A DNA stretch of 22,978 bases, from positions 1 through 22,978 of the IMG/VR virus record IMGVR_UViG_3300025547_000038; one strand, given 5' to 3'. This DNA comes from a virus. Below are positions 12,773 to 21,592 of this stretch, piece by piece. The notes under the pieces were generated by a model. It was given only the letters and a program-made list of their open reading frames with translations. It did not search any database and was not told where the DNA came from. Both the position numbers and the translations under genes were made by a program. How positions within the stretch are numbered: position 1 is the stretch's first letter; the number at the start of each line of letters is the position of its first letter.

Positions 12773-13501
12773 ATGGCGTTTTTAGCAATGATAAGAGATG
12801 AACCCTACGTGTTCGACAATAGAGAACAGTTTAAAGTTTTTGCACGTTCTTCAGGGATGCACCCAACAGCAATAAACCGGGTTCAGTTACAAGAGATGCC
12901 GCGCGGGGAGGCGGATGCGATAGTTGGGGACTTTGAGGCTAGTAAATACCCGTCGTCTTTAGGGGTTACACCACCTAATGCGTGGGAGACACCCCCTCCT
13001 CCACAGCAGCAGGAGGATTTAACATTTTTCGATGCTGTTACCGGTAATAGACCGTTAGATTATGTACGAAACCCTAATGAGTTTAATTTAAAAGACGAGG
13101 TAGCACTAGCTGAACAACAACGTGTTCAAGCAGAAAATGCTGACCGTCTATCTAAAAAATACTGGCCTAAGTTTAACGGAGAGTCGTACCCGAACTATTC
13201 AGCGGCTCAGGCTGCCCGAACTAGGGCACAGGATCAGTTATCAGCCGATGCAGAACAGGAAATTATAGATCGAGAGGTGCGTGGAGGCGGGTTAGGTACA
13301 ATGCCGCAAAATATTGCACCGGCACCTCCTGCACCGATAGCACCAGCACAGAATACTCGCCCACCTGTAGTAGAGATGGGGCAACCAGCTGATCCGACTA
13401 TTGCCCGTGATAGTAGCGGGCAGTATATACGTACAGGTAGCGGCGGGTTCCTAAGGACTACAGATTATGACAACCCTGTTAAGGAAGCTTGGGAATTCTA
13501 A
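12773..13501 (+). CDS. Hypothetical virion-module protein between terminase and portal
   Basis: A 242-residue protein with a clear ribosome site (AGGAG seven to eight bases before the ATG). Residues about 1-55 look globular; Pro/Gln-rich linkers follow (ETPPPPQQQ, about 72-80; PAPPAPIAPAQ, about 184-194), with a charged, probably helical region at about 105-170 and a Gly/Ser-rich end (IRTGSGGFLRTTDY). It could be a minor structural or ejected protein, judging by place and low-complexity linkers, but no family is recognised. Its stop lies two bases before the portal ATG, so both are co-translated. Confidence 0.7.
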   Translation: MAFLAMIRDEPYVFDNREQFKVFARSSGMHPTAINRVQLQEMPRGEADAIVGDFEASKYPSSLGVTPPNAWETPPPPQQQEDLTFFDAVTGNRPLDYVRNPNEFNLKDEVALAEQQRVQAENADRLSKKYWPKFNGESYPNYSAAQAARTRAQDQLSADAEQEIIDREVRGGGLGTMPQNIAPAPPAPIAPAQNTRPPVVEMGQPADPTIARDSSGQYIRTGSGGFLRTTDYDNPVKEAWEF

Positions 13502-13503
13502 GT

Positions 13504-15582
13504 ATGAAAGATGAACGTAAGATAGCACAATATAACTATCAGCGATATACGCGAGCGCGTGATGCTGGGCACTTAGATTATGTGGATATCGCACGGAAGT
13601 GTGACGCGTTCTATACGGGTGAACAATGGGAAAAGAAAGATATAGATAAACTTAACGCGCAGGGAAAACCAGCGTTAACGATTAATACTATCCTTACCAC
13701 AGTTAATACTGTATTAGGGGAACAGGCACGTTCTAGAGGTGAGATTAGTTTTAAGCCTAGGAGAGGTGCTACGCAGGAAACAGCTGACACCCTCACTAAG
13801 TTAGCGATGCAGATCGGAGATAACAATAAACTTGATTGGGTTGAGTCGTCTATATTTGCTGATGGACTTATCCAAGATCGCGGGTACTACGATATACGTA
13901 TAGACTTCGATGATCATATTGAGGGAGAGATTAAGATTAAATCTCTTGATCCATTAGATGTAGTACTTGATCCAGATGCTAAGGAATACGATCCAGCTAC
14001 TTGGAACGAAGTGTTTACTACTAGATGGCTTAGCCTCGATGAAGTAGAGATGACGTATGGTAAGAAAGCGGCTAAAGATCTTAGGAACGTTGTAGCATCA
14101 CGTTCGGAGTTTGGGGAAGATACTATTGTATTTGAAGACCGGAACTTTGGGCAGCCAAATGATTTTGATACCTACGTAGATGAAGAGGCTAATCGTTCTA
14201 TCCGTATGGTACGTATTATTGAGCGCCAGCACCGTAAGATCCATATGGCGTGGCATTTCATTAACCCTGAGACCGGTGATACACGCCAGGTCCCAGAGGG
14301 TAAGGATATGAAGCGTATAAAGTACTTCGCCGAGGTGAACGGGTTAATGCTGAAGAAAAAACCTATTCGGCAGATACGATGGACAGTAAGTGCTGATAAC
14401 GTAGTACTACACGATGACTGGTCACCGTATGAGAGTTTTACTGTTATACCGTTCTTCCCGTACTTTAGACGTGGTAAGCCATTTGGTATGGTTCGTAACC
14501 TTATATCGCCACAAGAACAGTTAAATAAAGTATCGAGCCAAGAGTTACACGTAGTTAATAGTGCTGCGAACTCCGGTTGGGTTGTTGAGCGCGGATCGTT
14601 AGCTAATATGACTGTTGGTGAGTTAGAGACCCGTGGGGCTGAGACTGGACTTGTAATCGAAGTTAATAAGGGTTCACAAGAGCCTACTAAGATACAAGCT
14701 AACCAAATCCCATCAGGGCTTGATCGCATATCAGCAAAAGCGGCAAACAATATTAAAGAGATTTCCGGTATATCTGACGCTATGTTGGGGCAGAGTCCGG
14801 CAGAGGTTTCAGGTGTAGCACTTGAGGCGAAGACTCAGCGTGGATCGGTTCAGATCCAAACACTGATTGATAACTTGGCCCGTACTAGACACTTCCTTGC
14901 TGAGAATATGTTACAGCTTATACAACGGTTCTATAATGAGCACCGCGTGATACAGATTACCCGTGGTAATATGGCACACCCTGAACAACAGGGGGAAGCG
15001 ATTAGTATTAATGCCCCAGATCCGGCTACAGGTGAGATTATTAATAATCTTACTATAGGCGAGTACGATGTGGTTATTAGTAATCAGCCTGCACGCGATA
15101 CATTTGATGAGTCACAGTTCGCAGAGGCGTTGAACCTCCGTACTGTAGGTGTTATGATCCCTGATGATGCTATTATTGAGTACTCACATCTGTCACAGAA
15201 ATCGAATCTGGCTGAACGTATACGTAAGATGAATGGTCAGGGTACACCTACTGAAGAAGAGCGTGCGGTACAGGAGCAGGCTGAGGCGATGGAAGCTAGA
15301 TTGCTTGAGCTCGAGATGGCAGAGACAGAAGGTAAGATTGCTCAGATTAATGCACAGGCAGCGCTAACAAATGCTAAAGTACGCGATATCGAAACCGATG
15401 GCGATGACCTAGAGCTTGAAATTCATAAACTTGAACAGACATTAATGAACGCCCGTGAGGAGAGAGCTAATAAACTAAAACTAGCTAAACTTCATACGGA
15501 CGCTAATATACAGAAAGCATCTACTGATGCTGGAACGAGATTAACCCTGGCCGCAGTTAATGGTAGCAGTAAGAGCGGCTAA
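13504..15582 (+). CDS. Portal protein (P22-like)
   Basis: A 692-residue portal, the dodecameric ring through which DNA enters and leaves the head. The N-terminal pattern (YTRARDAGHLDYVDIARKCD, then FYTGEQW, ALTINTILTTVNTVLGEQ) and the size fit the P22-type portal family, as does the long helical C-terminus (about 590-690, LLELEMAETEGKIAQINAQA onwards, a probable coiled coil or barrel). ATG 13504 is preferred to the in-frame TTG at 13489 because it follows the previous stop by two bases and avoids overlap. Residues such as SGVALEAKTQRG (near 440) match the conserved clip/stem part of this family by memory. It is followed by a scaffold gene. Confidence 0.9.
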   Translation: MKDERKIAQYNYQRYTRARDAGHLDYVDIARKCDAFYTGEQWEKKDIDKLNAQGKPALTINTILTTVNTVLGEQARSRGEISFKPRRGATQETADTLTKLAMQIGDNNKLDWVESSIFADGLIQDRGYYDIRIDFDDHIEGEIKIKSLDPLDVVLDPDAKEYDPATWNEVFTTRWLSLDEVEMTYGKKAAKDLRNVVASRSEFGEDTIVFEDRNFGQPNDFDTYVDEEANRSIRMVRIIERQHRKIHMAWHFINPETGDTRQVPEGKDMKRIKYFAEVNGLMLKKKPIRQIRWTVSADNVVLHDDWSPYESFTVIPFFPYFRRGKPFGMVRNLISPQEQLNKVSSQELHVVNSAANSGWVVERGSLANMTVGELETRGAETGLVIEVNKGSQEPTKIQANQIPSGLDRISAKAANNIKEISGISDAMLGQSPAEVSGVALEAKTQRGSVQIQTLIDNLARTRHFLAENMLQLIQRFYNEHRVIQITRGNMAHPEQQGEAISINAPDPATGEIINNLTIGEYDVVISNQPARDTFDESQFAEALNLRTVGVMIPDDAIIEYSHLSQKSNLAERIRKMNGQGTPTEEERAVQEQAEAMEARLLELEMAETEGKIAQINAQAALTNAKVRDIETDGDDLELEIHKLEQTLMNAREERANKLKLAKLHTDANIQKASTDAGTRLTLAAVNGSSKSG

Positions 15583-15609
15583 AATTTACATCACCTATAG
15601 GAGTTTATA

Positions 15610-16485
<876 letters not shown>

Positions 16486-16500
16486 GTGAAATAGTACTTG

Positions 16501-16531
16501 ACACTACTATTCTTTAATGTAATAGTAGTGT
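16501..16531 (+). terminator. Hairpin between scaffold and capsid genes
   Basis: Perfect 11-bp arms (ACACTACTATT at 16501-16511, AATAGTAGTGT at 16521-16531) with a 9-base loop. The following sequence TATTAAAC is a poor T-run, so termination would be partial. The same stretch also reads as TTGACA (16498-16503), 17 bases, and an extended -10 TGTAATAGT (16518-16526), so it may be a promoter or both. Either way it separates capsid expression from the upstream genes. Confidence 0.5.
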
Positions 16532-16573
16532 TATTAAACACCTCGCAAGCACGGAGAGTCGAGCCTCTTTAGA

Positions 16574-16602
16574 TTAACTACCAAAGTAGTTCTTGTTATA
16601 CT
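16574..16602 (+). promoter_or_regulatory. Promoter for the major capsid gene
   Basis: TTAACT at 16574-16579, a 17-base spacer, and TATACT at 16597-16602 preceded by TGT make an extended -10 sigma70 promoter. Transcription would begin near 16609, giving an 85-base leader to the capsid ATG. The leader has two AGGAG sites; only the one at about 16682-16686 is placed for the capsid ATG. Confidence 0.55.
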
Positions 16603-16694
16603 GGGCAAGTAAAATATATTTTGGGCGTAAAATTTACAGTTAATAGGAGCCGCCATCCTTAGTTTTTTATTTTAACTTTATAGGAGAAAGCAAA

Positions 16695-17795
16695 ATGGCT
16701 TTTACTAACTTTGCCGCACTAACTTCTGAACAGAAGAAAGTATGGTCACGTGACTTATGGAAATATGCACGTAATAACTCTTTCATTAATAAATTTGCAG
16801 GATCAGGCTCTAATGCTATGGTTCAGCGTATTAGTGAGCTTACTAAAACTGAGCGTGGAGACCAAGCGGTCATCACACTTTTAACTGATCTTGAAGGCGA
16901 CGGTACTGTAGGTGATAATACACTTGAAGGTAACGAAGAGCAGATCAAGGCATACGATAAAGTAATTCGCATTGACCAAATCCGTCACGCGAATCGTACT
17001 ACAGGTCGTATGGCTGATCAGAAAACTATCGTTAACTTCCGTGAGAACTCACGTGATGCATTAGCATATTGGTTGTCAGATCGTATGGATCAGATGGCAT
17101 TCTTGACTATGTCAGGCGTTGGTTTTAATTATACTACTAGTGGCGTAGCACGTTCAGGGTCTAGTCTTGCTAGTCTTGAGTTCGCTTCAGATGTAAGCGC
17201 ACCTACAGCTAATCGTCACTTCCAGTGGGATGCGACTAATGGACTTTCAACTGGCGATGTTACTGCAGTAGGCGCAGCTGATACTCCTAGTTATGCTATG
17301 CTTGTCGAGATGAAAGCTAAGGCTAAAGATAAGTTTATCCGCGGTATTCGTGCAGGCGGCGGCGAGGAAGTTTTCCACGTCTTTATGTCTCCACAGGGTA
17401 TGGCTAAACTTAAACTTGATTCAGACTACCTAGCTAACGTTCGTAACGCTGGTGTTCGTGGATCTAAGAATGAGCTCTTTGCTGGTTCAACTTCTGTGCT
17501 AGTAGACGGTATGTGGATTCATGAATATAGCCACGTACTAACTCCAGCAGCATCAGCTGATACTGGTGAAGGTGCTTGGGGCGTTAAGGGTCAACGAGTT
17601 CTTATGTGTGGAGCTCAGGCTCTCGCTATGGCTGACCTTGGCAAACCTTCTTGGGACGAGAAAGATTTCGACTATAATAATCAGAAAGGTATTAGTACCT
17701 CTAAGATTATGGGTATGTTGAAACCTAAGTTCCATTCAATCATCGATTCTGGCGTTGAAGACTTCGGTCTAATCGCAGTCGATACTGCTATTTAA
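16695..17795 (+). CDS. Major capsid protein (N4-gp56 family)
   Basis: A 366-residue protein that follows the pattern of the N4-gp56/DUF4043 major capsid family: WSRDLWKYARNNSFINKF near the N-terminus, the segment ITLLTDLEGDGTVGDNTLEG, then IRIDQIRHANRTTGRMADQK and LSDRMDQMAFLTMSG. This is an HK97-type fold in known members. The gene has a strong ribosome site (AGGAGA before the ATG) and apparently its own promoter. No delta-domain or maturation protease is present, so assembly should use the separate scaffold upstream. Codon choice looks tuned to frequent codons compared with the neighbouring genes, as expected for the most abundant virion protein. Confidence 0.95.
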   Translation: MAFTNFAALTSEQKKVWSRDLWKYARNNSFINKFAGSGSNAMVQRISELTKTERGDQAVITLLTDLEGDGTVGDNTLEGNEEQIKAYDKVIRIDQIRHANRTTGRMADQKTIVNFRENSRDALAYWLSDRMDQMAFLTMSGVGFNYTTSGVARSGSSLASLEFASDVSAPTANRHFQWDATNGLSTGDVTAVGAADTPSYAMLVEMKAKAKDKFIRGIRAGGGEEVFHVFMSPQGMAKLKLDSDYLANVRNAGVRGSKNELFAGSTSVLVDGMWIHEYSHVLTPAASADTGEGAWGVKGQRVLMCGAQALAMADLGKPSWDEKDFDYNNQKGISTSKIMGMLKPKFHSIIDSGVEDFGLIAVDTAI

Positions 17796-17807
17796 TGGAG
17801 AACTATC

Positions 17808-18188
17808 ATGGCAATTACTAAAGATGCTGGTCGTCAGACTACACTTACTGCAGATGTGGATTTCACGTTTGCTTCGCTAACTAATGGTTCTGCTGAAGCT
17901 GCTATTGACCTACCTAATGGTGCGGTTGTAACAGGAGGTTTTGTCGTAGTTGACACTGCTTTCTCTACAGGCGCTACACTAGATGTAGGTGATGGTGGTG
18001 ACGACGACCGTTATACTTCAACTGCTGTTGCAGTAACTACTGGGCGCACAGCTCTTACCTTAACAGGGTATGAGTATACTGCGGCTGATACTATTGATAT
18101 TACTATGAACTCTACGGCTACTGCTGGTGCAGCACGCCTAGTAGTTGAGTATTATGTTGATGGTAGATCTAGTGAGGTACAGGCGTAA
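17808..18188 (+). CDS. Putative capsid decoration/stabilisation protein
   Basis: A 126-residue Thr/Ala/Gly-rich, acidic protein immediately after the major capsid gene, sharing its transcript (12-base gap, GGAG before the ATG). The sequence alternates hydrophobic and Thr/Asp residues (VDFTFASLT, VVTGGFVVVDTAFSTGATLDVG, DTIDITMN), consistent with a small all-beta fold, and the C-terminal VVEYYVDGRS fits a closing strand. Location, size and the terminator after it point to a protein made in amounts similar to the capsid, such as a decoration or head-stabilising protein. No specific family was recognised, so the role is inference. Confidence 0.65.
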   Translation: MAITKDAGRQTTLTADVDFTFASLTNGSAEAAIDLPNGAVVTGGFVVVDTAFSTGATLDVGDGGDDDRYTSTAVAVTTGRTALTLTGYEYTAADTIDITMNSTATAGAARLVVEYYVDGRSSEVQA

Positions 18189-18257
18189 AACCCTAATGGC
18201 CCTCCCTATTGGTTTAGCGGGGGCCACCAAGTTTCCTCATTGGTGATGTGGAAAACC

Positions 18258-18296
18258 GACAACACTGGTCTTTTCTGGTGTTGTCCCTATTTTTTT
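18258..18296 (+). terminator. Intrinsic terminator after the capsid-decoration pair
   Basis: An 8-bp perfect stem (GACAACAC at 18258-18265, GTGTTGTC at 18278-18285), extendable by three pairs with two wobbles to a six-base loop, is followed by CCCTA and seven T (18290-18296). It would end or reduce transcription before the adaptor and tail genes. A second weaker hairpin lies just upstream (about 18196-18226). Confidence 0.7.
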
Positions 18297-18309
18297 AAGG
18301 TGTGGCATA

Positions 18310-18663
18310 ATGGCATTATTATTTTCAAGATTAGGTATTAGATTTACCAACGGTGTAGAAAGAGGATATATACCCTCTAGGCGACCTATTGATATTGACG
18401 ATAGTCTTGTTGATGCGGCACTTGCAGCAGGAGCGGAGCTCATAGGAGCCCGTCCTGAACCTACCCCTGTACAAATTACAGCGGTAGTAGATGAACCCAT
18501 TGATGGGGCTAGCGCGGAGCTTATAGCAGCGCTTAAAGATATGATGGATAAGGAGAGTAACCCGCTGACAGCTAGGGGCTTGCCTAGGCTTGATACATTA
18601 AAAGAGTATTATGGTAAGGATATAACTACTGCGCAGCGTGATGCGGCTTGGGAAGCTATGTAA
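18310..18663 (+). CDS. Small virion-module protein of unknown function
   Basis: A 117-residue protein after the terminator. The N-terminus (MALLFSRLGIRFTNGVERGYIP) is basic, the middle is an Ala-rich acidic helix, and the C-terminus (LPRLDTLKEYYGKDITTAQRDAAWEAM) resembles a motif (a Pro/Leu helix, Gly, then T-x-x-x-RD-x-x-W) remembered from the ends of small structural proteins in Mu-like and other phages. It may act at the head-tail junction. Its stop overlaps the next ATG by one base (TAATG). Only place and this short motif support a structural role. Confidence 0.65.
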   Translation: MALLFSRLGIRFTNGVERGYIPSRRPIDIDDSLVDAALAAGAELIGARPEPTPVQITAVVDEPIDGASAELIAALKDMMDKESNPLTARGLPRLDTLKEYYGKDITTAQRDAAWEAM

Positions 18664-19283
18664 TGGCCTTAGCTAGCGCAGTTATCAGTCGTGTACGAGA
18701 CCTGCTTAATGATACAGGTAGCGTTAAGCATTGGACAGATAATGAGATGCTACGATGGCTCAGTGATGCACAGCGTGATATAGTGTCTCAGATCCCTACT
18801 GCTAATACAACTATAGCTTCGTTTACTCCGGTAGCCAGTAGTAGCGAGCAGAGTTTATCAGGAATAAGTAACTTCCATAGGCTTCTTAAAGTTATGCGTA
18901 ATACGCATGATACAGATAATAGGGTCACGCTATTAAGTACAGAGGACGAACTCGGGATTATTAGTACAAGTTGGCATACAGCAGCGGTTAATTCTAAAGC
19001 AACAGCTGAAAGATATGTGTATGATTTAGTATCCCCAGATGTTTTCTATGTATACCCAAATGTAAATACGACAACTAGGCTTGAGCTAAAATATTCGACT
19101 TTACCTATTGAGGTATCTGCTACTGGCGATACTTTAGAGCTCCCAGATGAGTTCTTACCACTTATGACAGATTATATGGTGTATAGAGCGTTTGCAAAGG
19201 ATACAGATTTTGGCAGTACAACTAATGCTAAAGTTTATTTAGATAATTATAATGCGGGAATAGCCGCCAGAGGTGCATCGTAA
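18663..19283 (+). CDS. Head-tail adaptor-like protein (DUF6682-like)
   Basis: A 206-residue protein from ATG 18663; an in-frame TTG at 18648 would overlap the previous gene, while the ATG gives the compact TAATG junction used repeatedly in this genome. The N-terminal helix-turn pattern VISRVRDLLNDTGSVKHWTDNEMLRWLSDAQRDI (about 6-39) is typical of phage adaptor proteins annotated as DUF6682 and of connector proteins that dock below the portal. The rest is mixed, with FYVYPNVNTTTRLELKYS as probable strands. The next gene begins immediately after its stop (TAAATG). Assigned by pattern and position. Confidence 0.7.
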   Translation: MALASAVISRVRDLLNDTGSVKHWTDNEMLRWLSDAQRDIVSQIPTANTTIASFTPVASSSEQSLSGISNFHRLLKVMRNTHDTDNRVTLLSTEDELGIISTSWHTAAVNSKATAERYVYDLVSPDVFYVYPNVNTTTRLELKYSTLPIEVSATGDTLELPDEFLPLMTDYMVYRAFAKDTDFGSTTNAKVYLDNYNAGIAARGAS

Positions 19284-19895
19284 ATGGCACAGGTAGCATT
19301 TGAAACTTTAGCCGATGAACTACGAATAGATATTCCAGAGGTAGTTGATGCTCTAGCTATCCGTGAAGTTCGCAATATAGCGATAGATTTCTGTGAGCGG
19401 ACTCGTTGCTGGAAGTTCGAGCAGGATACTATAATAACCACGACTAATAGTGAATATGATATGGAGCCTCCATCAGGGGCGGTCGTATCTGAGATTATCA
19501 GAGTTGAGTACGGTGGCACTATCCTCGTGGGAAAACCTTATGAGAAGCTGATTAATTATACATCTGGGGCTACCCAGTATTATGGGATGATTAACCCTAA
19601 GGTAATAAGACTTTCACCTACTCCGGTAGCGGGTAAGGCACTAGATATGCTGGTAGTGCTTAAACCGTCTACGACTGCTAAACGGATTGAAGATTATATA
19701 TTTAATGAGTATTCTGATGCTTTCAGGCATGGGGCACTTATGAGGCTATTTGCTATGGCTAATAAGCCGTGGACTGATGGGTCTTTAGCGGGATATCATA
19801 GGGATGAGTACCGTGATCTTATAGACGTAATTACAACTAAAAGTGAGACAGGCGGCGTTAGGACAATGCACACAGTTCAATACGGGGGCATCTAA
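19284..19895 (+). CDS. Second adaptor or tail-completion protein
   Basis: A 203-residue protein with an N-terminal helical part (VVDALAIREVRNIAIDFCERTRCWKFEQD, about 20-48), a beta-rich middle (SEIIRVEYGGTILVGKPYEKL) and a C-terminal helical part (FNEYSDAFRHGALMRLFAM). The layout recalls tail tubular/adaptor proteins that sit between portal and tail nozzle. It is translated directly after the preceding adaptor and overlaps the next gene by one base. No exact family could be named. Confidence 0.6.
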   Translation: MAQVAFETLADELRIDIPEVVDALAIREVRNIAIDFCERTRCWKFEQDTIITTTNSEYDMEPPSGAVVSEIIRVEYGGTILVGKPYEKLINYTSGATQYYGMINPKVIRLSPTPVAGKALDMLVVLKPSTTAKRIEDYIFNEYSDAFRHGALMRLFAMANKPWTDGSLAGYHRDEYRDLIDVITTKSETGGVRTMHTVQYGGI

Positions 19896-21592
19896 TGGCC
19901 TCGGTATCATTTAAATTATTTAAAGGTATATCCCCAAAGTTAGATCCTAAAGAGTTGCAGGGCGGGTATGCACAGATAGCCTCAAATATAGACCTTACCT
20001 CAGGTAAAATAAACCCGTTAAAATCCCCGTTAGCATCAGGGAGTAGCACATTTTCAGCTGTTGCTAAAAGTTTATATGGGTTTCCTAATGGGGCTGGTAC
20101 TTTATGGTTTGAGGATAACGACGAGCATAGCGTAGTACAAGGGGCAGTACCAGGGACTACTGAGAACAGAACTTACCTTAGTGGTGGGGCAGTTCCAGAG
20201 ATGACATATGCCTCACTAAATACTGGAGTAGCACCGTTCCCTAATACTACACGCCGTCTTGGGGTTCCACCTCCGGTTAGCGCACCAGGTATTGGTACGC
20301 CAAGTACAAAGGATGAGCATACTGATCCAGCTGATTCAGATAAAATTACTACTGCATATGTGTGTACTTACGTTACGGACCAGTATGAAGAAGGTCCTCC
20401 TAGTGTGCCATCTGGACTTATTGATATATATTATGTAGATCAAGAAGTGACCGTTACAGTTCCTAGTACGCCAAGCATTACAACTCCTACGGGCGCACCC
20501 ACACCTAACATAACGAAGGTGCGTATATACCGTGTAGCTACAGGTACGACTGGAGCAGCATATCAGTATGTGACGGAGACTACTCCGGGCAGCGTTATAA
20601 CAGACGGTACGCTTACAGAGAATCTAGCCGCGTCTATTACTAGCACTAACTGGCTTCCACCACCTCCATTCAACACAGTAGCGGTTTCATCAACTACATA
20701 CCAGTATGACTGGGCCTACCCTACAGGTGCGCTCAAAGGTCTTACTATGATGGCTAACGGCATTATGGCAGGGTATACAGGTAAAGAGATTTGTTTTAGT
20801 GAAGCCTACTACCCACATGCTTGGCCTGAAGAGTATCGGATCACTATAGACTATGACATAGTGGGATTAGCTGCAGTTGGACAGACACTTGTGGTATCCA
20901 CTAAGGGCAACCCTTACCTAGTTACTGGTGTATCACCTAACTCACTTACGCAAACTAAGCTAGAGGTTAATCAGGCTTGTGTGTCTAGTCGTAGTATGGT
21001 GGACATGGGTGAGAGTGTTCTATATGCAGCACCAGATGGTATTGTTCAAGTTAAGAGTTTTGGAGCTAAGTTAGTTACAGGAGATATTATAGATCGTGAC
21101 TACTGGCAGAGTCTTACACCTAGCGGAATCCACGCCTATTACTGGGAAGATAAGTATGTAGGTTTCCACAGTACTGGCGGGTTTATATATGACCCGAGCA
21201 GCAATGACTTTACTACGTTTACTCATACGGCTACGGCGGGGCACAATATATTAGAAGAGGATTCACTGTATATATCGCAGGGTACGAGTATTACTAAGTG
21301 GGCACAAGGTACCGCGGGTACGTTTACATGGAAATCTGCTGAGTTAATGTTAGATAAACCTTTAGCCTTTTCAGCAGTACAGGTTATAGGTCATCATACA
21401 GTTGCTGAACCTGTAGTACTTACACTGACTTTAGATGGGGTTGAGCAGACAGCAGTGTCTATTACAAGTAATAGTCCAGTTAGGTTGCCTAGCTACCCAA
21501 GAGTCTATAAGTATGAGATACAAGTATCAGGTACTACCACAGTTGATTCTATAACTTTAGGTAATACGATAAAGGATCTAGGTTCCCTATAA
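19895..21592 (+). CDS. Large tail nozzle/stabilisation-type protein
   Basis: A 565-residue beta-rich protein. The N-terminus (FKGISPKLDPKELQGGYAQIASNIDLTSGKINPLKSP) matches the start of phage tail hub/nozzle proteins that plug the packaged DNA, such as P22 gp10-like stabilisation proteins and similar podovirus nozzles. Further on come a fibronectin-like stretch (about 150-230) and repeated strand segments (VGLAAVGQTLVVSTKGNPYLVTG, VLYAAPDGIVQVKSFG) suggestive of a beta-propeller. It follows the adaptors and precedes the fibre/tip protein, which supports a role as the distal tail tube or nozzle. It overlaps both neighbours by one base. Confidence 0.7.
   Translation: MASVSFKLFKGISPKLDPKELQGGYAQIASNIDLTSGKINPLKSPLASGSSTFSAVAKSLYGFPNGAGTLWFEDNDEHSVVQGAVPGTTENRTYLSGGAVPEMTYASLNTGVAPFPNTTRRLGVPPPVSAPGIGTPSTKDEHTDPADSDKITTAYVCTYVTDQYEEGPPSVPSGLIDIYYVDQEVTVTVPSTPSITTPTGAPTPNITKVRIYRVATGTTGAAYQYVTETTPGSVITDGTLTENLAASITSTNWLPPPPFNTVAVSSTTYQYDWAYPTGALKGLTMMANGIMAGYTGKEICFSEAYYPHAWPEEYRITIDYDIVGLAAVGQTLVVSTKGNPYLVTGVSPNSLTQTKLEVNQACVSSRSMVDMGESVLYAAPDGIVQVKSFGAKLVTGDIIDRDYWQSLTPSGIHAYYWEDKYVGFHSTGGFIYDPSSNDFTTFTHTATAGHNILEEDSLYISQGTSITKWAQGTAGTFTWKSAELMLDKPLAFSAVQVIGHHTVAEPVVLTLTLDGVEQTAVSITSNSPVRLPSYPRVYKYEIQVSGTTTVDSITLGNTIKDLGSL

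Noticed and set aside
14172-14750. A 192-codon minus-strand frame
   Set aside because: It is antisense to the portal gene and has composition expected of a shadow frame.
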